DNA of 6,955 nt from the NCBI GenBank assembly GCA_937935205.1, contig CALGXU010000271.1, forward strand, positions 1 through 6,955. The letters run 5' to 3'. Both the position numbers and the translations under genes were made by a program. This stretch comes from an uncultured Rothia sp. GTDB lineage: Bacteria; Actinomycetota; Actinomycetes; Actinomycetales; Micrococcaceae. Shown here piece after piece: positions 1 to 5,873 of this stretch. The notes beneath the pieces were generated by a model, which ran no database searches, was not told the origin of the DNA, and saw only the letters and a list, made by a program, of their open reading frames with translations. Positions within the stretch are counted from its first letter, which is position 1. Every line of letters starts with the position of its first letter.

Positions 1-92
1 ACCTTTTCAAGGGTGGCGAGGTCGTCAAGAAGACCGTAGGCGCTAAGACGAAGTCTGCCCTGCTGGCTGAGTTCTCCGAGCACCTGGGCTAA
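1..92 (+). CDS. trxA: Thioredoxin, C-terminal end (partial)
   Basis: Only the last 29 codons and the TAA stop (90-92) are inside the window; the reading frame starts at base 3. The visible protein starts LFKGGEVVKKTVGAKTKSAL and ends FSEHLG. This matches the last beta strand and C-terminal helix of thioredoxin: the F-K-x-G-E/K turn followed by VGAKxKxxL is typical of the family. The active-site CGPC and the cis-proline lie upstream, outside the window. Thioredoxin is a cytoplasmic dithiol-disulfide reductant recharged by thioredoxin reductase (usually trxB just upstream). It is the only gene on the + strand and converges on parB, with a bidirectional terminator between them. trxB-trxA next to parB-parA is usual in Actinobacteria, which supports the call despite the short fragment. 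Confidence 0.87.
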   Translation, partial: LFKGGEVVKKTVGAKTKSALLAEFSEHLG

Positions 93-110
93 TCTTTCGA
101 GAAGCTAAAG

Positions 111-156
111 AAAAACCCTCGGTGATGTTTCACGTGAAACATCACCGAGGGTTTTT
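111..156. terminator. Bidirectional hairpin terminator between trxA and parB
   Basis: A perfect 46-bp inverted repeat: 111-133 is the exact reverse complement of 134-156, with no spacer. The arms start with AAAAACCCTCGG, so a transcript from either side ends its hairpin with a U run: TTTTTATATATA beyond trxA, and TTTTTCTTTAG on the - strand beyond parB. Both properties fit a factor-independent terminator working in both directions between convergent genes. The central 16 bp are a parS site, listed separately. Confidence 0.85.
126..141. promoter_or_regulatory. parS: parS site 1 (ParB-binding centromere site)
   Basis: Exact 16-bp palindrome TGTTTCACGTGAAACA, the consensus ParB (Spo0J) recognition site of bacterial chromosomes. 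It is the centre of the terminator palindrome at 111-156. ParB dimers load here, bind CTP, clamp and slide onto neighbouring DNA. Confidence 0.95.
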
Positions 157-163
157 ATATATA

Positions 164-179
164 CAACTGATTTCAGTTG
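164..179. repeat. Short inverted repeat downstream of parB
   Basis: CAACTGA (164-170) and TCAGTTG (173-179) are perfect inverted arms separated by TT. The element lies between the parB stop codon and the parS-containing terminator. In RNA it would make a small hairpin with a four-base loop, and the AT-rich bases beside it run into the terminator. It may be an accessory 3' end structure; no function is clear. Confidence 0.45.
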
Positions 180-203
180 CTAAATATTGTTCTATGTGAA
201 AAT

Positions 204-1502
204 TCAGCCCGAGAAATCAGAATCCAAAACGCGGATAATACGGTTCAGGTCCTCAACATTCGCGAACTCGATGGTCATCTTACCCTTGCGGGCACCCAGT
301 GAAATCTTCACCGAAGTATCGAGCTTGTCAGCAAAAGCCTCCGCAATATAGTCCAGACGCTCACGGTGCTTCTGAGGCTGAGGAGCCTTACGCTCCTTCA
401 CCTCCGCTGCGCCGAATGCATGGTTCACCAGCTCTTCAGTCGCACGAACCGACAGCCCCTCGTTCACAATCTTCTGCGCGAGAGTCTCAATCTGAGCCTG
501 GTCAGTCAGAGCCAGCAGGGCACGAGCGTGACCGGCAGAGAGAATACCCGCCGCAACGCGACGCTGCACCAGAGCAGGCAGCTTCAGCAGGCGAATCGTG
601 TTCGAAATCTGGGGGCGAGAACGACCAATACGCTTAGCCAACTGCTCCTGAGTAGTGTCAAACTCCTCCATGAGCTGCTGGTATGCCGCTGCCTCTTCAA
701 TGGGGTTCAGCTGACTGCGGTGCAGATTCTCCAGCAGGGCGTCACGGAGCAGGTCGCCGTCTTCAGTCTCACGAACAATCGCCGGGATGGTGCTCAGACC
801 AGCTGCCTGAGTTGCACGCCAGCGGCGCTCACCCATGACCAGCTCATACTTTTCGGCACCGTTTTCGCGCGAGGGACGCACAACGATTGGCTGCAGAACG
901 CCAATCTCGCGTACCGAGTGGATGAGCTCTTCCATGTCCTGCTCATCAAAGTCGGTTCGGGGCTGCTTACGGTTCGGGTGGATATCTCGAACATTCAGCT
1001 CAGCAAACTGGGCACCGGGAACCGGGACCAGGCCGCCCTGCTCTTCGGGGGCGGACTGCGGGGTGGAGACATCTTCACCAAAGAAGAAGTCCACCGGGCG
1101 GCGAGTCAGGGTGGTGTTGCGCAGTGCCGCACCCATGTCCACGCGGGACTTCTTCTTCGATGTTTCACGTGAAACATCCTGAGAGGAGGTGGGGGCTTCG
1201 ACCTTCTCCTCTACTTTCTTAGCTTCAGCAGGCTTTTCCTGAGCGGGGGCAACTTCAGTAGGCTTAGCCTCTACAGACTCAGTTTTAGCGCTCTTACGCT
1301 GCTTCTCCGGCTTAGCCTCGTGAGCCATTTCGAAGAGGCCGTCAGTCATCGGCTCTTCAATCGGAGCAGATACTTTCTTGGGTGCAGTCTTTACGTCAGC
1401 AGTCTTTTCGGCTGCCTTCGCCTCAGGATTACCAGAATTCTTCGTACTCTGAGGGATCAGTGCCCCCAGGCCACGACCCAAGCCGCGTCGCTTTTCAGCC
1501 AT
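204..1502 (-). CDS. parB: Chromosome partitioning protein ParB (CTPase, parS-binding)
   Basis: A 432-residue ParB/Spo0J protein. It binds parS, hydrolyses CTP, spreads along origin DNA and works with ParA and SMC to segregate new origins. Residues 5-18 (RRGLGRGLGALIPQ) are the usual N-terminal ParA-contacting motif. Residues about 20-165 are a long Lys/Glu/Ala/Pro-rich linker, probably disordered. The CTP-binding ParB/Srx domain starts near 167 and contains GERRWRA (224-230) and ENLHRSQLNPIEEA (258-271). A helix-turn-helix follows (about 284-309, TQEQLAKRIGRSRPQISNTI), then SAGHARALLAL (322-332) and a C-terminal dimerisation region. The ATG is supported by an AAGGAG at 1508-1513. The protein is longer than most chromosomal ParBs (about 280-370) because of the linker. 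A parS site encodes VSRET at residues 110-114. Transcription appears separate from parA, since a terminator lies between them. Confidence 0.97.
   Translation of the reverse strand: MAEKRRGLGRGLGALIPQSTKNSGNPEAKAAEKTADVKTAPKKVSAPIEEPMTDGLFEMAHEAKPEKQRKSAKTESVEAKPTEVAPAQEKPAEAKKVEEKVEAPTSSQDVSRETSKKKSRVDMGAALRNTTLTRRPVDFFFGEDVSTPQSAPEEQGGLVPVPGAQFAELNVRDIHPNRKQPRTDFDEQDMEELIHSVREIGVLQPIVVRPSRENGAEKYELVMGERRWRATQAAGLSTIPAIVRETEDGDLLRDALLENLHRSQLNPIEEAAAYQQLMEEFDTTQEQLAKRIGRSRPQISNTIRLLKLPALVQRRVAAGILSAGHARALLALTDQAQIETLAQKIVNEGLSVRATEELVNHAFGAAEVKERKAPQPQKHRERLDYIAEAFADKLDTSVKISLGARKGKMTIEFANVEDLNRIIRVLDSDFSG
1161..1176. promoter_or_regulatory. parS: parS site 2, inside the parB coding sequence
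   Basis: Exact TGTTTCACGTGAAACA within parB codons 109-114: the last base of an Asp codon followed by the codons for V-S-R-E-T. It falls in the low-complexity linker, where protein constraint is weak. A parS inside the parB/spo0J gene is also known in Bacillus subtilis. Confidence 0.95.
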
Positions 1503-1677
1503 CGTTACTCCTTAGGACTCCCGGACGAGCCCACTCATTTTTTCTTCTTCATCTAGTGTAAACGAAATAAGCACTCGAAAGCAGGAGTGAAGACTGCACG
1601 GCACATCACCCGAATTATTCCTGATAATTAATTCAATAAGGCTGTTTTTCTGTGTTTAACTCAGAAAATACCGCACA
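1503..1677 (-). promoter_or_regulatory. parB upstream region with possible promoter and an 8-codon upstream ORF
   Basis: This AT-rich stretch lies between the parA terminator and parB, so parB should be transcribed from here. On the - strand a TACACT hexamer (1555-1560 on +) resembles a -10 box, but its -35 region is weak, so the promoter is only a suggestion. Downstream of it an ATG at 1538 opens a tiny frame (MSGLVRES) that stops at 1512, and its TAA overlaps the parB Shine-Dalgarno AAGGAG. Whether it is translated is unknown. Confidence 0.35.
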
Positions 1678-1725
1678 AAATGAGCCCCTTTGAATTATCG
1701 ATAGACAATTCAAAGGGGCTCATTT
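1678..1725 (-). terminator. Intrinsic terminator of parA
   Basis: Perfect 19-bp arms at 1678-1696 and 1707-1725 enclose a 10-base loop. The arms contain a GAGCCCC/GGGGCTC core and on the - strand are followed by a TTTT run. It begins 13 bases after the parA stop codon. On the + strand a weaker U tract also follows (CATTTC), but no gene reads in from that side. It should separate parA and parB transcripts. Confidence 0.85.
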
Positions 1726-1738
1726 CAAAAGATTTAGA

Positions 1739-2581
1739 TTATGCGGATCGGCGCGAGAGTTCCTGTGCCGCCTCGCGGTAGGCGCGAGCGCCAGTCGACG
1801 AAGAATCGTAGGTGATGACGGTCTGCTGATAGCTGGGAGCCTCAGAGATGCGAACCGAGCGAGGAATCTTTACGCTCAGAGTCTCCTCCGGGAAGTGCTC
1901 GCGCACCTCCTCCGCCACCTGGAACGCCAGGTTGGTGCGGGCATCGTACATGGTCAGCAGAATCGTGCTGATGCGCAGCTTAGAATTCAGGTGCTTCTGA
2001 ATCATCTGAATATTCTTCAGTAGCTGGCTCAGACCTTCCAGGGCGTAGTACTCACACTGGATCGGAATCAGAATCTCTTCTGCCGCAACGAAGGCATTGA
2101 CGGTCAGCAGGCCGAGACTCGGCGGGCAGTCAATGAAGACGTAGTCCAGACGTTCCATGCCCTGCTTCTCGCGCCACTCGGTGTAGTCCATCAGGGCGTT
2201 CTTGAGGCGAGTCTCGCGTGCCACCAGGGAGACCAGTTCAATCTCCGCGCCCGCAAGGTCGATATTGGCGGGGGCACAGAACAGGCCGGGCATATCGGGG
2301 CATTCCTGAACAATCTCGGAAAGCGGCTTATCTTCAATCAGGACGTTGTAGACACTGGGAACATCCACACCGTGCTCAATGCCCAGTGCGGTCGAGGCGT
2401 TACCCTGCGGGTCGTTATCGATCACCAGGACGTTGAGCCCAGCCTCCGCGAGCGCAGCTGCGAGGTTCACGGCGGTGCTGGTTTTACCCACACCACCCTT
2501 CTGGTTCGACACGGTGAAGACACGCGTATGCACAGGCTTAGGGAGCAAATCTGCAACAGATTTCTGAGCTTGAGGAGTCAT
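1739..2581 (-). CDS. parA: Chromosome partitioning ATPase ParA (Soj family)
   Basis: A 280-residue deviant-Walker ATPase. Such ParAs bind the nucleoid non-specifically as ATP dimers; ParB at parS stimulates hydrolysis, which moves the origin. Deviant Walker A is KGGVGKTS (28-35) with the signature lysine KGG. Next come IDNDPQGNAS (54-63, Walker A' region), Walker B VFIDCPPSLGLL (148-159) and the conserved C-terminal IPRSVRISEAPSYQQTV (239-255) with STGARAY (262-268). Length is normal. The ATG at 2581 is the only reasonable start: an in-frame TAG lies just upstream (2612-2614) with no other initiation codon between, and GGAAGG (2588-2593) is a suitable ribosome-binding site. Two parS sites lie 136-194 bases upstream, so ParB binding could affect its transcription. 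It ends 13 bases before its own terminator. Some sequences annotate this gene as soj. Confidence 0.96.
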   Translation of the reverse strand: MTPQAQKSVADLLPKPVHTRVFTVSNQKGGVGKTSTAVNLAAALAEAGLNVLVIDNDPQGNASTALGIEHGVDVPSVYNVLIEDKPLSEIVQECPDMPGLFCAPANIDLAGAEIELVSLVARETRLKNALMDYTEWREKQGMERLDYVFIDCPPSLGLLTVNAFVAAEEILIPIQCEYYALEGLSQLLKNIQMIQKHLNSKLRISTILLTMYDARTNLAFQVAEEVREHFPEETLSVKIPRSVRISEAPSYQQTVITYDSSSTGARAYREAAQELSRRSA

Positions 2582-2716
2582 CGGGTGCCTTCCATAATCC
2601 GGGTGGTGTGTCTACGGTGATGCGTCTTCTGACGCCTTGCGTGCGGCAATATTGTGTGGTCTTTGCACGCGAGGAGGATTCGGCCTCCACTCCCCCATCA
2701 TTCACTCATCTCAGTA

Positions 2717-2732
2717 TGTTTCACGTGAAACA
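2717..2732. promoter_or_regulatory. parS: parS site 3, upstream of parA
   Basis: Exact TGTTTCACGTGAAACA. Its palindrome extends four bases on each side (AGTA...TACT), making 24 bp from 2713 to 2736. It lies 136 bp upstream of the parA start and its centre is 43 bp from the centre of the next parS. Confidence 0.95.
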
Positions 2733-2759
2733 TACTCCGTGAGGTGATGAAGCCTGCAG

Positions 2760-2775
2760 TGTTTCACGTGAAACA
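2760..2775. promoter_or_regulatory. parS: parS site 4, upstream of parA
   Basis: Exact TGTTTCACGTGAAACA, paired with the site at 2717-2732. The 43-bp centre spacing is close to four helical turns, so the two sites lie on nearly the same face of the DNA. Confidence 0.95.
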
Positions 2776-2808
2776 TTGGTGCTGCCCGAACGGTTTTTGA
2801 AGGGCTCG

Positions 2809-2878
2809 GTACCCCTTACTGAACCATCAGGCTTTGATGCAGAAGAGTCTAAGGTTTCAATCCTTCCTTAAGGGTACC
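2809..2878. repeat. Long imperfect inverted repeat with inner hairpins
   Basis: GGTACCCCTTA at 2809-2819 pairs with TTAAGGGTACC at 2868-2878, with one bulged base. Inside are two smaller inverted repeats: CATCA/TGATG (2825-2829, 2835-2839) and AAGG/CCTT near 2851-2865. Together they could fold as a three-way junction. I compared it with a tRNA cloverleaf and it does not fit: no D arm, wrong anticodon-loop size, T-loop lacking the normal pattern. No U run follows on either strand, so it is not an ordinary terminator. Confidence 0.4.
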
Positions 2879-2963
2879 CGGCATCAGGTCAATACTCCAC
2901 GCGAGAGGTCATTCTATGTACTCTACGGATGCAGATGCTACACACGCCCGGCAAGCAGCGCAC

Positions 2964-3025
2964 AAAAAATGAGCGGTACCGCGCAAGCCAGCACATTCAC
3001 TAGCTCGTTGCGGCACCGCCCATTT
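2964..3025 (-). terminator. Intrinsic terminator after rsmG
   Basis: The - strand transcript forms a 16-bp stem (3025-3010 with 2982-2967) in which all positions pair, two as G-U. The 27-base loop has a further 6-bp inner stem, and a run of six U residues (2964-2969) follows. It starts 12 bases after the rsmG stop and closes the rnpA-to-rsmG transcription unit. Confidence 0.85.
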
Positions 3026-3037
3026 GAGACGAAACCT

Positions 3038-3679
3038 TTAGAGGCGAACTCGAACCACCGTTGTCGGCTCTTCCAGCAGGTCACCACCGGCGGTGAGAAT
3101 CTCGGTCTCGCGTGCACCGTAACGGTTCAGCTTCTTCTTCGCCTTAGTAATCTCCTCCGCGGCGCTACGACCCTTCAGGGCCAGCAGCTCACCGGTGCCG
3201 CGCAGAATCGGCAGGGTGATGTCCAGCAGGCCCACCAGAGCCGACACAGCGCGCGCAGTCACCACATCGGCCTCCACGGCACCCACAGCCTGCTCAGCAC
3301 GCGAGCGCAGCACGGTCACGTTCTCCAGGCCCAGATCCTCAACAACCTCGTTCAGCCAAATCACGCGGCGCTCCAGAGGCTCAATCAGGGTCAGCTTCAA
3401 ATCCGGGCGAGCAATCGCCAGGCACAGACCGGGCAGGCCGGCACCGGAGCCAACATCAGCCACCGAAGCATTCGGTGCGATGTACTCCTGCACCACGGCA
3501 CAGTTCAGCACGTGGCGAGCCCACAGGCGCGGCACCTCACGCGGACCAATCAGGCCACGCTCAATACCGGTCGTCGCCAGGTGCTGCACGTAGCGCTCCG
3601 CCAGAGGCAGACGCTCACCGAACACAGCCTCCGCTGCGGCGCGCTCACTCTCGTTGAGAGCAACCTTCGAAGTCTCCAT
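3038..3679 (-). CDS. rsmG: 16S rRNA (guanine-N7) methyltransferase RsmG
   Basis: A 213-residue class I SAM-dependent methyltransferase, also called GidB. It makes m7G at G527 (E. coli numbering) in the 530 loop of 16S rRNA; loss of the enzyme gives low-level streptomycin resistance in several bacteria. Visible motifs: LWARHVLNC (52-60), the SAM-binding motif VADVGSGAGLPG (73-84) with acidic E100 ending the next strand, TARAVSAL (141-148) and LALKG (166-170). Length is normal for the family. The ATG at 3679 is one base after the jag stop codon (TAGTATG), and an AGGAG within the end of jag serves as its ribosome-binding site, so translation is probably coupled. It is the last gene of the block and is followed by a strong terminator. 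Confidence 0.96.
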   Translation of the reverse strand: METSKVALNESERAAAEAVFGERLPLAERYVQHLATTGIERGLIGPREVPRLWARHVLNCAVVQEYIAPNASVADVGSGAGLPGLCLAIARPDLKLTLIEPLERRVIWLNEVVEDLGLENVTVLRSRAEQAVGAVEADVVTARAVSALVGLLDITLPILRGTGELLALKGRSAAEEITKAKKKLNRYGARETEILTAGGDLLEEPTTVVRVRL

Positions 3680-3680
3680 A

Positions 3681-4247
3681 CTAGGCTCCTACCTCGGGAA
3701 GAGAGATCACCACGTGACGGCGGGGACCCTCGCCCTCAGACTCGCTGTACAAGCCAGCCGCAGCCACCACATCGTGCACAACCTTACGCTCGTACGGGCT
3801 CAGCGGCTTCATGTGCTCATCACGACCGGTAGCGCGCACCTTCTCAATCGCCTCGGCAGCGATCTTCTCCAGCTGCTCACGACGCTCAGCACGGTAACCA
3901 GCGATGTCCAGAATCAGGCGGGAACGGGTGCCGTTACCAGCCAGGACGGAGAGGCGCACCAGCTCCTGCAGAGCCTCCAGAACCTCACCGTGGCGGCCAA
4001 CCAGGTGGCGCAGTTCCTCATTGTCATCATCGTCATTGACGACCGACAGGTAGATACGGTTATTGCGCACCTCAATATCAATGTCGCCGTCCATATCGAC
4101 AATATCGAGGAGCTCCTCGAGGTAGTCAGCGGCGATATCGCCTTCCTCGTCGATGTCCTCAAAATCGTCTTCTTCGCCCTCAAGGGGCTCCTCTACCAGC
4201 TGCTCCTCAACGAGCTGCTCGTCCTCATATTCCATAGCTTCAGTCAC
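3681..4247 (-). CDS. jag: Jag-type KH-R3H RNA-binding protein
   Basis: A 188-residue protein of the Jag (KhpB/EloR, SpoIIIJ-associated) family, thought to bind single-stranded RNA or DNA; in Firmicutes relatives it affects cell elongation and division. The first 36 residues are very acidic and include a short repeat (EEQLVEEQLVEE). A KH-like domain follows (about 40-116) with a GRHG loop (84-87). The R3H domain (about 120-185) has the signature R154-x3-H158 within SPYERKVVHDV and the SESEGEGP segment. The Jag-N domain of Firmicutes is absent, as usual in Actinobacteria. The start is GTG at 4247 with GAGGA (4253-4257) five bases upstream; an ATG at 4235 has no good ribosome-binding site. It sits between yidC and rsmG, the usual place for this gene. 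Confidence 0.93.
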   Translation of the reverse strand: MTEAMEYEDEQLVEEQLVEEPLEGEEDDFEDIDEEGDIAADYLEELLDIVDMDGDIDIEVRNNRIYLSVVNDDDDNEELRHLVGRHGEVLEALQELVRLSVLAGNGTRSRLILDIAGYRAERREQLEKIAAEAIEKVRATGRDEHMKPLSPYERKVVHDVVAAAGLYSESEGEGPRRHVVISLPEVGA

Positions 4248-4285
4248 AATAATCCTCGGGATGTTCGGAGGGGTGTCCTAGGGGT

Positions 4286-4340
4286 AAAAAGTATCTCATA
4301 CACGGCGCCGGGCTCACACCACGAATGGCGAGAACCCGGC
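4286..4340 (-). terminator. Possible weak attenuator between yidC and jag
   Basis: In the 111-bp gap the - strand transcript can form GCCGGG/CCCGGC (4335-4340 with 4307-4312) with three more pairs after a two-base bulge. A tiny GUAU-GAG-AUAC hairpin (4291-4301) follows, then five U residues (4286-4290). The last stem is very short, so termination would be partial at best. Confidence 0.3.
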
Positions 4341-4358
4341 CCGGCTCACGGAAGGAAA

Positions 4359-5348
4359 CTACTTCTTTCCGTTCTGCTTATTGCGTTGCTGCTTCTGGCG
4401 CTTCTTGCTGACCGGCTGCTGACGCTGACCCGCAGCGGCACGCTCACGAGCCTCCTGCAGATCCTTCTCGTGCTGCTCACGGGTCTTACCGATCGGAGGC
4501 AGGCCCTTCGCCGCACGGCGAGCGTTCAGCTCACGCTCCGCCTGAGAACCGGGGGTCGGGTTATTGCGGATAACCCACCACTGCTGACCCAGCGACCAGA
4601 GGTTCGACACGGTCCAGTAGTACATAACACCCAGCGGGAAGTTAATACCGGAAACAGCGAAGATGATCGGGAAGATGTACATAATCATCTGCTGCTGACG
4701 GAACATCGGAGAGTTCAGAGCCGCCTCCGACATGTTCTTCACACTCAGCTGCTTCTGAATGTAGAACTGGGTCGCACTCATCAGAACAATCATGATGACC
4801 GCCTGAACAACGGTCGCGGTAGTATCGCCAGCGCCCGGGTGCAGCATGGTCGCGAACAGCTGCGCACCAAAAATCTGCGAGTCGTTGAACTGGTGCACCA
4901 GATCAGCCGGCAGCATGAGCACGCTCTCGTTACTCTGCGCCGCGGTGGGAACGCCCATCAGCACCTGGTACAGACCGAAGAAGATCGGCATCTGAGCCAG
5001 AATCGGCAGGCAGGAGGCGAAGGGGTTCGTACCGTGCTTACGGTACATTTCCATCTGCTCCTGAGCCATAGCCTGGCGGGAGAGCTGGTCCTTCTTGCCC
5101 TTGTACTTCTCCTGCAGCTTCGCCATATCGCCCTGCATCGCGGTCATACCGCGCATAGCCTTAATCTGCTTGACGAACAGCGGAATGGTCAGGGTACGCA
5201 TCACCAAGGTCAGGAAGATAATGCACAGAACCCAGGTCATGCCGGATGCCGGGTCCATACCCAGCGAGGTGAAAAGAGTGTGGAACAGCCACAGGACCAC
5301 GGAGACGATCCATTTAAACGGCCAAAGAATCAAATCAAAAATATTCAC
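4359..5348 (-). CDS. yidC: Membrane protein insertase YidC/Oxa1
   Basis: A 329-residue YidC/Oxa1/Alb3 insertase that moves membrane proteins into the cytoplasmic membrane, alone or with SecYEG. As in Gram-positive YidCs, the large periplasmic domain of E. coli YidC is absent. Hydrophobic segments appear near 8-30, 38-60 (WVLCIIFLTLVMRTLTIPLF), 112-133, 177-198 and 222-260. Arg51, in the second segment, fits the conserved groove arginine. A charged cytoplasmic hairpin (60-106, AMQGDMAKLQEKYKGKKDQL) precedes the YRKHGTNPFASCLPILAQMP signature (102-121). The tail (about 305-329) is strongly basic (SKKRQKQQRNKQNGKK) and may contact the ribosome. The start is GTG at 5348 with AAGGAG (5358-5363) nine bases upstream. 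It is 51 bases after yidD. Confidence 0.96.
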   Translation of the reverse strand: MNIFDLILWPFKWIVSVVLWLFHTLFTSLGMDPASGMTWVLCIIFLTLVMRTLTIPLFVKQIKAMRGMTAMQGDMAKLQEKYKGKKDQLSRQAMAQEQMEMYRKHGTNPFASCLPILAQMPIFFGLYQVLMGVPTAAQSNESVLMLPADLVHQFNDSQIFGAQLFATMLHPGAGDTTATVVQAVIMIVLMSATQFYIQKQLSVKNMSEAALNSPMFRQQQMIMYIFPIIFAVSGINFPLGVMYYWTVSNLWSLGQQWWVIRNNPTPGSQAERELNARRAAKGLPPIGKTREQHEKDLQEARERAAAGQRQQPVSKKRQKQQRNKQNGKK

Positions 5349-5399
5349 GCGGGAATACTCCTTAAGGACTCGGCTAAGTCATTGTGTGGGAGGCGCCGC

Positions 5400-5873
5400 C
5401 TACTCAGGGCGGGCGTCACCACCGGTGTGAGGGGTGTAAAGATGGGGGTGGTTGAGCAGAATAATTTTCGGTTCTGCTCCGGGAGCGAAAGTACGCTTCC
5501 CCGCCGGGACTGGGTCGATACCTCCGGTCGCCCAGGGAACACACCGCAGAATACGGCGCACCGTCAGGGAAAGCCCGCCCATCGCACCGTGGGTGGTCAG
5601 CGCCTCCAGAGCGTAGGCTGAGCAGGTCGGGTAGTAGCGGCACACATCCCCGTAGAGGGGGGAGACGACCTTGCGGTAGGCCTTCATGCACGCAATCAGC
5701 AGGTTCTGCGGTAGAACGTAGAGTGCCTGCAGGAACGTTTCAGGCCTCACGAATTCGTTAGGTGCGAGCGCCAGCAACTCGTCGGGGCCCAGAGTCTCAG
5801 CAGAAGCGCTATAGGTGCCGCTGTGATGCGCGTGGAAGCGTTCTTCGCAGCGCTCACGCTGGGGACGGCTCAC
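5400..5873 (-). CDS. yidD: Membrane protein insertion efficiency factor YidD
   Basis: A 157-residue protein whose core (about 53-127) is the YidD (DUF37) family: LPQNLLIACMKAYRKVVSPL (53-72), CRYYPTCSAYALEAL (78-92) and RRILRCVPWATGGIDPVP (106-123), with conserved cysteines at 78, 84 and 111. YidD is a small membrane-associated factor that assists YidC-dependent insertion. The E. coli protein is only about 85 residues; this one has a 52-residue N-terminal extension and a tail of about 34 residues, neither with a recognised domain. The GTG start overlaps the rnpA stop codon in the four-base GTGA, and AAGGAG lies five bases upstream, which supports this start over an internal one. Located between rnpA and yidC as in most bacteria. 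Confidence 0.93.
   Translation of the reverse strand: MSRPQRERCEERFHAHHSGTYSASAETLGPDELLALAPNEFVRPETFLQALYVLPQNLLIACMKAYRKVVSPLYGDVCRYYPTCSAYALEALTTHGAMGGLSLTVRRILRCVPWATGGIDPVPAGKRTFAPGAEPKIILLNHPHLYTPHTGGDARPE

Larger units (their letters stand above)
2582..3037. other. parA-rsmG intergenic region (456 bp), no gene
   Basis: I see no coding sequence with a credible start and ribosome-binding site here. From right to left it contains the rsmG terminator (2964-3025), an uncharacterised stretch with a possible -10 box TAGAAT on the - strand (2911-2916), a long inverted repeat (2809-2878), two parS sites, and small hairpins just upstream of parA (2622-2635, 2639-2670, 2673-2688). A parA promoter must lie within it, but I could not find a convincing -35/-10 pair. 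Confidence 0.6.

Noticed and set aside
2809..2878. Possible tRNA gene, because a 7-bp acceptor-like stem (GGTACCC/GGGTACC) encloses two stem-loops
   Set aside because: The D arm is absent, the anticodon-like loop has five bases, and the T-like loop lacks the invariant TTC pattern in register.
2834..3832. Long open frame on the + strand (332 codons) across the parA-rsmG gap and rsmG
   Set aside because: It runs antisense to rsmG and the terminator, has no matching ribosome-binding site, and its translation is low-complexity Arg/Gln/His/Thr, typical of a shadow of a GC-rich gene.
3654..5621. 655-codon open frame on the + strand antisense to jag, yidC and yidD
   Set aside because: It spans three well-recognised genes on the other strand and its Leu/His/Arg/Gln-rich product matches no family I know. 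It is a codon-bias artefact.
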